A stretch of 64,000 nucleotides of DNA from assembly GCA_963920765.1 (NCBI GenBank), contig OY987243.1:34781060-34845059 (forward strand), read 5' to 3'. This document shows, in pieces, positions 1 through 12,529 of the stretch; position 1 is the stretch's first letter, and every line of letters begins with the position of its first letter. A model generated the notes under the pieces. The model saw only the letters and a program-made list of their open reading frames with translations, was not told where the DNA came from and searched no databases. The position numbers were made by a program, and so were the translations under genes. This stretch comes from Ulota crispa. Its lineage: Eukaryota; Streptophyta; Bryopsida; Orthotrichales; Orthotrichaceae.

Positions 1-538
1 AATCCATTAGTCTATATTATAATGATGCCAACCTCATCCTTCACTGTAAGTACTCATTTTTCCTATCCTTGCCCTATAATGCTCAACAAAATCAAATTTT
101 AGGTTAAAAATACGTGAATCAAGTTTTACTTGTCTTAATCTTTCATCTATTAAAGCACAATCTACTGATAAGAGGAATTGCATCATTTCTTTCAATTTCA
201 AAAATCAAGTTATGCAAAATTATGCATATCATCCCTTTATCTTCAATTACATCTAACTTATATTGCCTATGCAATCTAATTTCTATAATAGAATGCAATC
301 TCTATTAATTGGGTAGTAGCAAAGTTGACATGCTTCAAGAAGATTAAATGGCGGTTATGTTGGCGGTGGTTGTCCTCAAGGATGGGGTATACACTAGGAT
401 AGGGGGTAGCCGCAGGAGAATAGGGAGCAGCGTGGAGCAATTGCAAGAGATGGAGGAGCAACAGGGATTGAACTGTGAGAAAAAAACACAACAAAAAATG
501 TAAGATGTGTGGCAAGACAAAGTAAATTAGTCTCAATA
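1..538. other. AT-rich sequence without recognised gene
   Basis: I see no coding signal or recognisable repeat. Short open frames on both strands have no family resemblance. The stretch ends where a CACTA-type MITE begins. Confidence 0.4.
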
Positions 539-655
539 AACTACAACAAAATAAGCATTTTATGACTAAATTATGGCTATTGTGAGTCATTCATAATTAT
601 AATGACTCACAATAGCCATAACTCAAACTCATAAATTGCCCATTTTGTTGTAGTG
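539..655. mobile_element. CACTA-type hairpin MITE with ATA target duplication
   Basis: The ends are inverted: the left side reads (c/a)ACTACAACAAAAT and the right side ATTTTGTTGTAGTG. An inner inverted pair (TATGGCTATTGTGAGTCATT and its complement) makes most of the 117 bp fold on itself. The flanking trinucleotide is ATA on both sides (536-538 and 656-658), which matches the 3 bp target duplication of the CACTA/EnSpm superfamily. It has no coding capacity, so it must be mobilised in trans. The left terminal C is changed to A. Confidence 0.7.
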
Positions 656-808
656 ATATAATATTGTTTTTGGTTATGTGATTTATAATTCTCATTTGAA
701 ACCTTTGAAATTGTCATAAAAATTCAACCGTATGAGAATCAAGTACACAATGGAAAGCCAAAGTTCAAAAATAAGGTAGATTGTAAGTAGATAGCCTTCT
801 ACCGGAAC

Positions 809-947
809 ATTCCGTAGAAATTAGAAAATTGTGTTGAAGTCAACAAAAACTACATGATGTTTTCATGCTTCTAAGGCAAATTTTTGCGTTAAAAGTATGA
901 AAACATCATGTAGTTTATGTTGACTTCAACATAGTTTTCTACTAGTG
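809..947. mobile_element. CACTA-type hairpin MITE, left end degraded
   Basis: This is the same family as the element at 62297-62429: both arms carry the block AACTACATGATGTTTTCATG and its complement around a short loop. The right terminus is intact (TTTTCTACTAGTG) and followed by AAC. The left terminus is diverged, although AAC also precedes position 809, so an AAC target duplication is plausible. It lies immediately beside the decayed Harbinger transposase. Confidence 0.6.
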
Positions 948-960
948 AACAGCGGGTGCA

Positions 961-1690
961 CAAGTCCACTAATTGTAGTATAATACTCCTTTTTATTTGC
1001 AAAAAGCCAAAACAACATTCAATGTCTTTTTTTGCAGCCTCTCCTATTTTTGCAAAATATGTTTCCTTCTGCTATTGTTATCCATAGATGATTTGTACAA
1101 AATGCTCCACAATGGATAAATTGAATCCATCAACAATTGATAATATCTTTTATAGTCTGTCATTTACCTCAAACTTGAAATCATGAATTTGGTTTTTGAG
1201 ATAATTATGTAAGACATAGCTACTATCCAAAATGTTTATGTCACTATTGGTTCAAGACATACCAAGAAAAACATGTCAAATCCATAATGATTGGACGTCA
1301 TATATAGCTTCTAAAATGATTATGTAATTTCCGTCTTTGTCAATGAATTGACCTTGCCATGTCGTCAAATAATTCTTCTATTGTAGGTGCATGCAATCAA
1401 ATGATTCAAACATTTTTTTCAAATACTATTTATTTTCATTTCCTTCATTATGTCTTCACAACATATTTTTTTTTATAAATTTGTAGTATTACACACAAAA
1501 ATCTTCTTAATAATTTAACTAATGTAGATTCCAATAAACTTTACAGATTCATCACAAGCGTCCATAGTATATCCATATACCAGTTGCTTTATAATGGCAT
1601 AGCAATTTTGCATGCTTGAAATACCTTATTTTTGAGTTGCATTTAGTTTTTGTTAAAAACATTTTTAATGCACTTCAACATCTTTAACTA
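961..1690 (-). pseudogene. PIF/Harbinger transposase remnant
   Basis: Conceptual translation of the minus strand, read across stops and frameshifts, shows in order a DCMH motif followed by a K-N and a TWQGQF motif (around 1400-1330), then 'DKDGNYIIILEA', then 'NSDINILDSS' (around 1230), then 'EVNDR' and 'AKKDIECCFGFLQI' (around 1000). This is the order and spacing of plant PIF/Harbinger DDE transposases: D in DCMHW, D in NDxNVLDSS, E in the KDVERAFGVLQ block. An upstream 'TMDACDES' block fits the same family. Many stops are present, so it is dead. With the Myb/SANT-like remnant at 2555 on the other strand it reproduces the divergent two-gene layout of these elements. A hairpin MITE lies between them. 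Confidence 0.7.
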
Positions 1691-1721
1691 TCTTCAAAAA
1701 CTTGCATTGACATTCAATATT

Positions 1722-1851
1722 CACTACATGGAAACCATGGTTGAATTTACAAAAAGTTGACAAAGATTGTGACCTAATCTACAATATATTGTAGATTAGG
1801 TCACAATCTTTGTCAACTTTTTGTAAATTTGACCATGATTTTCTTGTAGTA
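1722..1851. mobile_element. Hairpin MITE with CACTAC-type ends
   Basis: The arms are near-perfect inverted copies (ACAAAAAGTTGACAAAGATT and its complement) around the centre AATATATT. The outer ends are CACTACATGGAAA and TTTTCTTGTAGT, resembling the CACTA-type MITEs elsewhere in the window. No matching 3 bp target duplication could be read. It sits between the two Harbinger gene remnants and so inserted into, or was carried by, that element. Confidence 0.55.
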
Positions 1852-1859
1852 TACAAAAT

Positions 1860-2550
1860 AATCTTTCACTGTTTAATTTTACTCTTGCTTCCAATCTTGA
1901 TATAAATTACATTTTTTTTGGTATTGAATCACCATGTTTTTTTTATTGTACTTGTGGAAGACATTGTAATAGTTGTTGTTGTAATTCAACATTTTTAACC
2001 AATAAGCTCGCCAATAAGTCTTTTGATTTTTTTTAATCATCCGTACATTCTTTCCGTTGCTCTTCCATTGTAAAATTGAATTTAGAAACTCAAAAATAAA
2101 AATATTTTTTAACTTCAATAAAGAATTGATTTTTTTTAATCGTAGTATTAAAATTTAAAAAAAGCTTTTATTATTACAAAAATATCTAATACATTATATT
2201 ACTATTCAAATTGTAAAATATATAATGAATTTTTATGGCCTTTTTGTTTTTATTCTTTTACCTTTTAAATCTTTTAATTTAATTTTTACTTTATTTACTT
2301 TACTTCTTATATGTATGTATGTATATATACATACATATAAAAGACTACTTTGTATATAAATAATCACAAAAAATAATTTAAATATACATTTACAATATGT
2401 ATTTTGAAAAATTATCAATATCATGCATTGTTGTTTCAATTTGGTTGACTTTCTTTTTAGAATCATGTATGTTTTTCCAATAAGGAAAAACAATTGAATT
2501 ATTTAAGCAAAAATGATAGTAGACTTGCTCAATGATTTCTTGTTGTTTTT
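1860..2550. other. Very AT-rich spacer
   Basis: Long A and T runs and a TATG/TATA microsatellite-like patch (about 2305-2340). Open frames here are lysine/isoleucine-rich artefacts of base composition. I see no gene. Confidence 0.4.
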
Positions 2551-2554
2551 TAAG

Positions 2555-3000
2555 GTATGACGAAAAACACTAATCAAACCTCTGATCTATTTTGGTCAAG
2601 GATTGAATATCAATTTAATGTTGCTCATATTCTAAAGCAAACCAAAATGTCATTGTTGAACAAATAGTCTAAAATCAAGCATGATACAAAAGAAATTATG
2701 GGATGTTATAATGAAGTAAAAAGATTGAATACTTTTACTAGTACATATGCAAGAAATGAATATGAATTGACATTAGCTATGAATGTAAGCAATGATTCAA
2801 AAAGAGTTGCATTTAAATTTGAACATTGTTGAAAAATTCTACATATGCACCAAAATGGGCACTTGAAAGCGGGCAAAAACCAACAATAAGGAAAAGCTCA
2901 CAAAATAATAGGAGGGTAAACTTTAGCATCATACAATTGAACACTGTATACTTTGAATGCTGAACTTGATAATTTATTTGTTTTAAATCAAAGGCCGCCT
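2555..3000 (+). pseudogene. Myb/SANT-like (NAM-associated C-terminal) ORF remnant
   Basis: The plus strand reads 'MTKNTNQTSDLFWSRIEYQF', an interruption, then 'KEIMGCYNEVKRLNTFTS', 'NEYELTLAMNVSNDS' and 'FKFEHC.KILH'. The layout W-x-RI...FN, then an S-x-I block, then DD-like acidic helix, then F-x-F-x-HCWKIL is that of the plant proteins related to the Harbinger accessory Myb/SANT protein (no-apical-meristem-associated C-terminal domain). In-frame stops, including TAG near 2670 and TGA replacing the expected Trp codon near 2830, show that it is broken. It is probably the second gene of the element whose transposase lies at 961-1690. Confidence 0.6.
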
Positions 3001-6000
3001 AAATAAAAAACAACCAAGAAAAATTTGCAATCTCAAGCTTTATTAGCTCCAAAGTCCAAACATGTGCCGTAATACTACGATCACTACAAATTTGTCAAAA
3101 TGTATATATGTTAGAGCAAAAATATTGGAAAACACTGCAATGGACAAATTATTTGGCAAATTATCACATGATGACACACAATAGATAGCTCACTTCAATG
3201 GCCAATGTGAAGAACAAACTTCATTAACAATACTCAAATTGCAAGGTTGAAACAATTTCCATCATTAGAATTGGAGCGCCCAATATCAATAGCACATATA
3301 ATGGATATTGTCTCAACATCTCTAACTAAGCTGCCATCACTTCCTAGTAGGTATATTGATCTAAATGCTCCAACACCAACCTCAATTTTATCTTCAAATG
3401 TTGTTATTTTAGTTGAAATTGAAGAGAGTGAAGATACTCCACGTCTTAATGGCCAAAGTCTTAATGCACTATAAGTAGTTGATGAACTTTATTTATCAAA
3501 TTATTGGTATATATGAGTGACATAAATGTATATTTTTCATGGTTTTGAGGTATGTTGGGGAGATCATTAGCTCATGTTTTAGAAACTACCTATAGGATCC
3601 ATTTAATTCAAAGAACAATTTTTTAATTTAATATTTAGAGCTACTAAAGGGTTCATGAAATATTATACATTTTAAGAAACAAAAATTAGGGTATGCAAAA
3701 ATATGAGGTAAGAAGATATTTTTGACAAATTAGCCTTAACAAATATGGATTGAGAAAATTTATAATGCTTGCTTGTTGCTTTCCATGTTAGATTGTTTTA
3801 AATACATGGTTTAGAATTGAGAAATATTTAAAATTTGTGAATTAAAATTGCCACTTAGACACTAGCCCTTTAGTTCATATGCTTATTATTGGTTTCATAA
3901 TCTACAGTGACCTTTTAGTTCATATGCTTGTTAATATTTTTATGGTGTATACCATATTCCATTTTGTGATAGAAAAAAAGAGTTTCCTTAAAAGAATAGA
4001 TGAGATAGGATAAATTGAACAAATGAATTTTATATATATGGTAAGCTTACTTAAAAACCAAATAAATGAATTTACAAAATAACATAGGGTATTGAAATTA
4101 TGCCTAAGTAACTTTTTCTATAAAAATACAATCATTTTAAATACCATACTTTAGATAAATAGGCCTATATCAAATACTCTCTTAATTCAAATCCATACCA
4201 TAAAATTGTAAGGAGTGATTTCCATAAATAAGGCACTTGAATATGAATTTTATATTACAAGTTTTAGATTATATTTTTATATTGAAGTAGTTGATTGCAG
4301 TCACTAGTAAATATTATTTGTATGTAGTGAATTCTTACTTGCAAATTTAATAAGTATCAAGAACCTCTATACAATATGTTGAAAAATATATAACATGTAA
4401 AAAGTGATGGCATGTATTTTCCATTCATTTTATTTATTAGGCAATTTTATTGGCAAATTACATTCACTTCTACAAAGTATGGTTTTTTTTTTTTTTTCCT
4501 TTGTCTTTGAATTTGTTCTCCATAATTTTTTCAAAGAAAGCCGCATCTATTAAATTATTACAAGAGGGATCAATTTTTAAACTATTGTGTCTAGTTCAAT
4601 TTAGTTTTTTTAGTAATTGAGGCATGGAAAACATGTAACTTATGCTATGTAGTGAAATTAAGTTGCCTTAATAATTATAGCATTTTATTCCAAGAAAGTT
4701 ACTTCATAACCCATAAGATTCATCAAATATTTTTGTAAATACTTTCATTTTCACAAATGGAGATTTATGACTCCTAATTTCAACATCACCAAATTCAAGA
4801 GTAACTCATGCTTATATAATAACAAAAGATATTTATAGAGTGTCAATTTTCAAGAAATTAGAAAAAATAACCTAATTTTCCTATTTAAAAAAATTAGTAT
4901 CTAAGCTCTCAATGATGTTCATTCATTATGTTCATTAAATAGTAGTTTGAACTTAGCATGAATTAATTACCTTAGCTAATTAATTTTGGATACACATGAA
5001 GTGGGTTCAACTGTGATGTAATGGGTATTGGGTTAGGGGTGCCTAAACTAAGATGAGCACAAGGAGATGGCTATAAAAGGGTATGTGCAAGTGGTCCATG
5101 AGGTGAAAGAAGGTAAATAACAAGCATTTTCTTTGGAAAACTAAGGATAAAATTTACTAAAGTCTAGTACCCCGCTATATGGCTTCTTGGATATAAAATT
5201 GGAACCCTTCATCATCTTGTTCTCCTAATTTTTTTTAGGTACAAGCTACTGATGGGGGGATCTTTTCCTATCTCAGTGAATTTCATTTGGACACAAAAAG
5301 GGGAGTCCTGTGGTAGAGATGCTTTTAGTCCCAACACCCCTAGTTGCAGATCCTTTATTATAAGTCTCAAAATCAAAATCTTAGATGAAGTCCAAGATGA
5401 GGGTTACTAATAATGACATTTAATTGAGGCTCACCTTGGGCAACTCATCAAGGAGGAGCAGCTTGAGGACTTTATTAAATATATATCTAAAAGCAGCTTT
5501 AATGGTAAGATTTCATATGAGAGCAGTTAAAAAGTTTAAAAATTGGTTTAGGGGGCTCTTGTAATAGAGTATTGTATGCAATGTTGAGAGATCCAATAAC
5601 TCATGCAATTGTATAATTAGTTTTCTACCATGGAGGGCTGACATTGTCATTGTCACCAAATCTAGATCACAATCTGACACATATGTAATTTTAGGTGCAA
5701 GCTTGCATATAGTCTTTGACATGCACATAAACATGAGCAGGCTAGAAAATCTCACATGGTCAATTTGAAATTTGACATGATTGGACAACACTATGATATG
5801 CTAAGGTTACAATTAAATTACACTCTGACATACTTGGGTTGACATATTGAGCTAACATGATGTATGATATGGAGTGGGGTCACTCCAAGTAGTTCTCTTC
5901 CTTCTTCTTTTTCAACTAGGCCTACTTGTCATCATGACATTATTGATTACATCTTTCTACTTCACTTGGTGTGCACAATAACTAAATGCAAAATAATGCT

Positions 6001-6190
6001 TCAAAGCTTCCCTTTGGTGCACACTCCAATTAGAAATGTTGATTACTATTATCATTGGATCCTTTTTTTTCTTGTCACCTCCATCTTAGCAATACATGTT
6101 CTACACAGTGTGGCCATTAAGGTTGCTCTAACAGAATATGGCCCTACATCAATATATGGATAGTAAACCTAGCTCCACAAATGTCTTTAT
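3001..6190. other. Non-genic AT-rich stretch
   Basis: No family could be recognised on either strand. A good TATA-like box (CTATAAAAGG, 5071-5080) is present but no gene follows it. A 92-codon minus-strand frame (5791-5513) has no recognisable domain and no splice partners that I could find. Confidence 0.35.
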
Positions 6191-6582
6191 TAAAAACTAC
6201 CTCATTAGAAGATATTTGAGGTCTGGGAGAGGCCTTGCAAGGGGCTTGCGGGTAGAGGCCATTGTTTGACTTTTCCCTTGAGCATGTTGTACACAAGGGA
6301 CATTTTTAGGTGGGGCTGGAGCTTGCCATTGTTGTCCGCAGCCTGGTTGGAAATTTTTCACGTGCGCTGGAATGCACCTATGGCGATAAATGTCAGTGGC
6401 CAAGGTCATGGGCGTCTTGAACATGATGAACATCCCAGACTATTTGGCAACACGCTTGGATTTTTTATGTTTGTTGAGATTGTACAAACTAGGCAGGAAA
6501 GTCAAATCAACATGACAAGTAGGATAGAATTGGCGGCTGAGCGCATGCCATTCATATTGCCCAGACTAGCGCAATTGCTAAG

Positions 6583-9500
6583 GTGTATGCAGTAGCAATG
6601 TTGGGTGACAACTGCTTCAGCATGGCGTTGCAAGATGTCACAAATTCATGCAACTCTTATATTCCACAGATTCAGTTGCTAGGAAAGTGTGCACCATTGA
6701 TTAGGCGAGGGAAGTCATGGGATCTTCAAGCATCACGCAGTAATTTTCCACTGAGGAGAGCAAGGGGAGAAACTAATATAGATATTTGGGTCAATGCACG
6801 CTTATATCCATCTAATCCTATTACGCAAAATCCGCCATTGTTCAGGAGTGCACAAGAATACTTGGAATTTCTTTGTGAGGGTGAGAGTGGAATGCTAGGT
6901 TATATGAAATAATTGAAAGCAAGGGGTAGCTTGCATCAAACTGAGGGCCTCATGTTAGCACTACAGCAACAGATTACCAACAACGAGATACAAATTCAAG
7001 AACTACAGATCTTGTGTCATTGGCTTGAGTCCAAAGCTTGCAATATGGTGGCCACTGCAGCACAAGATGTTATTGATCAACAGAAACTGCGCGTGGACGT
7101 TGAGACACTCGAGTCAAGATGCACCAAACTTGGTGTTGCTTTGGCAATTAGTGCACAAAATAGACTGGCAGGAGACGAAGACCATTGTGAGAAAGTAGAA
7201 GCATTAGAAAGTGAGTTGCTACGGTGCAAAGGTGAATACTAGAAATTGGAAGGAAGATTTAAAGTTTTGGTTCAAACTCCACGAGGCTTCCGCCAAAGAG
7301 TCCACGGAGGAAAGATGAAAAGCCTCTGCAATCTTACAGGTGGCAGTGGCCATGCAAAGCGCCAAAGGGCCCTCATGAGAGGAATGTTGCAACCTGCAGT
7401 TGTGGCAGCAGTGCAACGTACAAACAAACATAGTGGTGGGAAGATGAAGTTGGCTGGGGATTCCACAATGCAAGTGCAGGCAGCTGCTTGCTTGGCCAGC
7501 ATCCTCAGACTTGCAAAGGCGGTAGTAATGGTTGAATAGCCAAGGATGTCCCAAGCAAAGGTGACTGTGGTGAAGGAAGCAATAAAACAAATTGGAGATA
7601 GTATAGGAGAGGATAGTATGCTGGATGCGTGCAATGGAACTGGGGTGATGGTGAGAGGGTATGAAGCAATTTTTAGGACAATGAAGAATTGCATTGGGTT
7701 GGTAGCACCTGGTATTAAATCAAGTATTTTACCAGTGCCTCATTGAATTACAACATTGAGGAAAGAGATGAATGCAAAGCTTTTGCAATTTATTGGCAAT
7801 TATTATCACATTGATGGATGCTGCACAATTCCAGAAGTGCGAGTGGGCGGAAAGGTAGTCACAACAGCAAAGGAGGTTATTTTGGACAGCAAGAACAACT
7901 TGTTTATTCAACTGGAAGTAGTGCAACGTTCCATGGTGATGTTTTACGAAATGACAATGGAAGGTATGCAAAAGGTATTTTCATTTTATCCACAATATAT
8001 GTGCTCAATATATTGAATTCAATACATTATGCTTTAATTCTAGTATTGTCAATAGCATTGAACCAAATTTGTTTGTCCACCATTGCAAAATACAATGGTA
8101 GACCTTTGGTATTTGTTCTGAAGCTTGATGAAGTAGAGGTGCTACAAGGCAAGAAATTTGAACGGGTGAGTGTAATACTTATGAATCGAGCATTGGATCT
8201 TGACATTCAGAAGAACAATGAGAGATATTTCTCTGCTCAATCCAAACAAGAGATATGATCCATAGGTTGGTTGGTAAAGAATCCTATGATGTGCTGAAGT
8301 GGGCATTCCAGAAGACAAACTTCCCTGAGATGATTGCGGCTCAAAACGCAGGCCAACACCTTGTAGTTGAAGGAGTTGGCAACTTCAATGTGGAGTGGCA
8401 CCTTGCTGCGGATATGAAGACCATAAAATGTATGTATGGGCTTCAGCACAATCCTTCAAGTAAAATGACTTGCATTTATTGCGAGCAAGTTCATGAGATA
8501 CTCAAGCCCCGTACAGGTGCAGCAGCAATGCGTGAGTTTAGACTTTAGGGAAAGGGTAACTGGCAAGGTGGTCTCTTTGCATCATGGATTTCAGCATAAC
8601 CTTGTGACATTAGACCGCATCCACGATGGAAGCCAATTCTGCCAATTCCCTTGTCAAACACGCACATTTGTACCTTGCATGCTCAAGTACGTATTATTGA
8701 GAAAATACTACACTTACATTTCATGTTCATATGGAACATGGACAACGCTATCAAAAGAGCAGAAGCTATAGATTCCATTGAGAAGACTTTGTCAGCTATA
8801 GGTGTGGAAGGAGGTTATTGCCAGTTGAAGCAGGATAAAAAGAGGTCCAGAAAAAATGCTAATGTGGTGACGAAGCTAAGTTTGAGTGGAAAAGTCGCAG
8901 CAAGGCTATTTTGTCCTAGCTCATGGTCTAGGTATGACCGGGTTTGGAAAGAGGTCTGTATGTTAGAGTTTAACAACCTTGACAAAGGACATGCTTGGCA
9001 AAATCGGTGGCGGGTCTGGGAGGCACTAGAAGACTTGCAACCATATCTTACTGGACTTGTGCTAACGCATGGACAATGTGAATCTTGTAGAACAAAGATG
9101 GATGCTTTTGGAAAAGCTTTTTTGGCTGCATTTGGCAAAATCCACGTAACACATTATGTGGTACGATGCTACAATCTTGCTAGACCAATAAAGAAATGGA
9201 TGGATTGTAAATGGCTATGGGATAAGAATTGGATATTGTATGCATGTTTGGTTTAGGGTGCATGATGTGCATCTAACCTCCATTTTTTTCTTGTGGCTGG
9301 AGCATGTGCTCATGAAGCATGGGCCATGGTTTGTCAAAAAGTTTGGGAGCTTATCAGTTTGGAGCTGTCAAGGGATGGAAAAGTCCCACCACATAGCAAA
9401 AGCAGCAATGCAAGGTCACACGCAGCATGGGGGGACGGCAACGCATACAAGTGTCATTATCCAGCAATACAAATGGTGGTACCATTGTATACAACATCAA

Positions 9501-9848
9501 TACACAAGGAAGGAGAAAAAAAAGTTGGCTGAATTGCAAGCTGCCCCAGTCGATCTAATTGCCATTTTTGCTGCCGCAAAACGTTGTGCTACTTGGTGGG
9601 CGTCGAGTGCTCCAGCAGCTTGCGAGGAGTGGCAAAGTGGCCTTACAAGAGACAAAAAGCGTTGGGTGGTTTGTGATTCCGCTTCTTTAGTAGGTGTAGA
9701 TATGGAACCAGAGGTTTTAAGCAATGTTGACGCAGCGAGCGGATCAAGCAATGGATTGGGAGACACTCAGCCTATCCAAGAGGGGACAAACTTGCAAGAC
9801 ACATTAGATAGTGAACTTGAATTTGAACATGTCACAGACATTACTTAG
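6583..9848 (+). pseudogene. Decayed DDE transposase (CxxC / CTLHA type)
   Basis: One reading frame runs from 6583 to about 7963, broken only by stops at 6910, 7240, 7537 and 7744; later parts switch frame near 8100, 8260, 8500 and 9240. In order it shows a coiled-coil-like segment (about 6960-7200), 'LDACNGTGVMVRGYEAI' (7620), 'GRPLVFVLKLDEVEVLQG' (8095), 'WHLAADMKTIKCMYGL' followed by CIYC (8395-8480), 'HICTLHAQVRIIEK' (8660), 'HGPWFVKKFGSL' and 'CQGMEKSHHIAKAA' (9320-9410), and an acidic tail. An Asp followed by CxxC, then a CTLHA-xx-RI-x-EK block and a late Gln-Gly-x-Glu-Lys-Ser-His-His block is the layout of large DDE DNA transposases with a CxxC/HxxH insertion (CMC- or KDZ-like clades). 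Exact superfamily is uncertain. No terminal inverted repeats were found. It faces the RING-like gene at 10494-12523 tail to tail, as in a two-gene element. Confidence 0.65.
7964..8101 (+). other. Intron or insertion inside transposase remnant
   Basis: The coding similarity stops at ACAATGGAAG and resumes at ACAATGGTAG about 138 bp later, with an AT-rich filler. A GTATGC donor and a TAG acceptor exist, but the direct join leaves the frame wrong by one base. It could be a true intron with a later base change, or a small insertion flanked by a short repeat. Confidence 0.35.
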
Positions 9849-10490
9849 TTGCAATGTCGCTTCATTAGTCCTAGAATCCTAGTTAATTAGTCAGTAGACT
9901 TCATTTGTGACCACTTGATCAATTGTCCAATTGAAGCAATAGCCATATCTTAAGTTGCTTCTTTTTATAATATGTGCTTCATTATTTATTAATCAAGACA
10001 ATTTTTTCAACATACCTGCTCATTTGGAGGGGCTGCATTGAGGATGCCCTATTAATACAATGTAGAGTTGCTGACACCAAAGGAATAACCAATTCATGTC
10101 AACAGACTTTGAAGTAGTTGGTTGTGCTGATGTAAGCAATTATATTAGAGAACACGGCCTTCTCTAGGCATTTGGGGAAGCACATCAAAAACCAAATTGG
10201 TATTATATGAGCAGTTTGGATAACTTATAAGTAGTATTCCATAACACAACTCAATACCAGGCAAAACAAGAAAAATATTAATGAATTGTGTACATGGAGA
10301 AATATTATGTATTTAAGCTGTCATATGTAGTTTAAAGTCAGGAAAAGAGTATCACTCACAAAATTAAACTACCACAGCAGTCCACAAAATAAACACTAAC
10401 ATTTTGTAGAAGCAAGTATGGCTACTTTAGCTAAGCCAATAAAGACAAAATTTGAAGTTGAGTTATTTCTTACTACCACTAAATCATAGC
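9849..10490. other. Spacer between two convergent remnants
   Basis: This holds the 3' ends of the transposase remnant (plus) and of the RING-like gene (minus). It is AT-rich and I see no third gene and no terminal repeats in it. Confidence 0.35.
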
Positions 10491-10493
10491 CGC

Positions 10494-12523
10494 CTAGGCT
10501 TCTTCCATCACTAAATCTGAGATGTCTTGCGCCACTGCCGCATCGATGACAGAGACTTCTTCAACCACCGCTGCAGAGGCTTCAAGCGCTGCTACAGCAC
10601 TTGTTGTAGCGACCTCTGCCATCATTACTGAAGTCGGGTCCATTGCTGGAGCGGGTTTCAAGGCCAAATGTACAACCCGAGGAGGGGGGGCAAATTCATC
10701 AATGCTATTCACTATTGAAGAGCGTTCAATCACTGCTCTTGATGCTTCTAGCACTGCTGCCGCACCAATGGCAGCAACCTGTGCCATCACTACTAAAGAT
10801 GAGCTCTTTGCTACTACAAATTTATTGGCCTCTTCATGCATCTTTAACTCTAATACCTCTTCCACCCTTGCCCTTGCACCTACTCAGTTGAGGGGCTTCT
10901 TCCAGCCCATGGCATCCATCCCTGCAATGCAGGCAGCAACAGTAGCACTAAGCACTTCATCACTATTTGCTTTGTATCCCCATTGGGCCCGCCACAGAGC
11001 ACTAAGCACGTCATTGCAAAAAGGGCAACGATAATCGTTTGACAATGCCACCTGGAACATACAAGCAGGATGCAGCAAGCATCCATAGGGAAAACATACG
11101 ACAACATTTTGCACCCAAAAACGACCACAAAGCACACACAAAACGTCTACTTCAAATTTCACTTGTTCCACGCTGGTCACAAGAAGGCGGGTCAAGACGT
11201 GCTTTGGCTGAATGCTATTGCTCTCTAAAACAATCTCATCAATTCACCACTGATCACCCCCACCTCATCTTGCATCTCCTTAGTGGTTCTCCTAAAAAGT
11301 ACAATGCGGTTTGAAAGAACTGCCATTTGATTATGAACATCTAAGGCGCCTTGTGTGATCTTGCTAGCCATAAGTATCTTAGACTACAACTCTTCTTCTA
11401 TTTTGGTGTGCTCCTTGGATGTCAGTCTAGGATGCCTCTTTGAGGCGCGTGTATTCACCATGGCTTCCCAATTTGACTCATCTGACCTTTCCAAGTCAAG
11501 CTTCTTGGAGGCCAGAACTTCAACCTTGCTCTCTGCATCATGTAAGTTCCTAATTCCATTAAGAAGCTGCTGCTCCAACTTCCTCTGCTTTTCCTTCAAC
11601 GGCTGGCCTCTGCCTAGGTCAAGTACTGTTGTCGGGGGCGGCAGAGCAATTTCTATGCATGGAATAGTCTGGGATCAACCAGCACTGCATTGCTGCCGCA
11701 CAAGTTTAGAACCACTGCTAGGGTCTGCACATACCTCCCTATGTGGAGGTGGCAAACTCTGTCTTAAACTATGTGAGGGATCTAAATGCCGGCTGGGAAA
11801 TGCTGAAGGCTTGATGGGCAAATTTGCATGCCTTAACTGTGCTACAGCTGACTCTTTCTCTGCATATGCTAATTGTAAGTAGTATTGAAAGAGACAAATC
11901 ATCTCATGAATCTGCTCTTGCAGACATGGAGGAGTCAATTTTTGAGGATTAGCCGACAGGTTCTACAAGCGCTTCTTTGCCAATTCTGCCGCATGCTCAG
12001 CCCAAGTGACCTTTGTAGAGCGTTGGAAAAACAAAACCAGACCTCAAATGAAAGCTGTCCCAAATTCTCCATTGTCTAGTTGTGTGCTGCCATACACTCT
12101 TAGATACATGTATAATGCATCCTTGGCTGCAGCACGATCTATCATCAGCTTCATGGAGTGTCAATTTCCTTGCTTATTCAATGGATATGTAGCAACAAGA
12201 TCGGACATTGGCACTCCGTAGTCTTCTTTCACCAAACTGTCAAAAGGAATACCACCATCACACAGGCCACCAACAGCTTTGAAGAAAGCGTTGTTATATT
12301 GAGCCTTGTTTGAATCCAATAGAAAAGGAGTCCTCCTGATCAACTCAGATGCAATCGTGTGTAGTAGATTGTTCAAGTTGAAAGGATCACGCCATATTGT
12401 AAAGTGGTTCAATTCCATCTCATCTAGCACCCGCATTTCCTTCATTGGCGGATCATACTAAAATTCATCGTCATAGCCCTCTGATGTTGACTCTGACAAT
12501 CGGCGTTTTTTCCTCTGGTTCAT
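10494..12523 (-). pseudogene. RING-like coiled-coil protein, copy A (broken)
   Basis: Starts at ATG 12523 with 'MNQRKKRRLSES', a basic nuclear-localisation-like start. Next comes a conserved N-terminal domain with 'YNNAFFKAVGGLCDGG' (about 12300), then 'LRVYG', 'VTWAEHAAELAKKRL' and 'NPQKL' (12100-11950), then a proline-rich stretch and a coiled coil ('KEKQRKLEQQLLNGIRNL', 11599-11500). A RING-like finger follows (CVLC, 14 residues, C-FPYG-C-LLH-PAC, then CPFC; about 11140-11045), and last an Ala/Val-rich helical tail. The same order occurs in copies B and C, which shows they are one family. Stops occur after 'YDDEF', after the first domain and in the linker, and the frame shifts between 11384 and 11195. 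Function is unknown. RING fingers commonly act in ubiquitin ligases, but several zinc ligands deviate here. Being convergent with the transposase, it may be that element's second gene. Confidence 0.55.
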
Positions 12524-12529
12524 TGCGAC

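Noticed and set aside
5060-5090. TATA box CTATAAAAGG as a promoter
   Set aside because: No coding exon or recognisable transcript follows within several hundred bases; chance occurrence in AT-rich DNA is likely.
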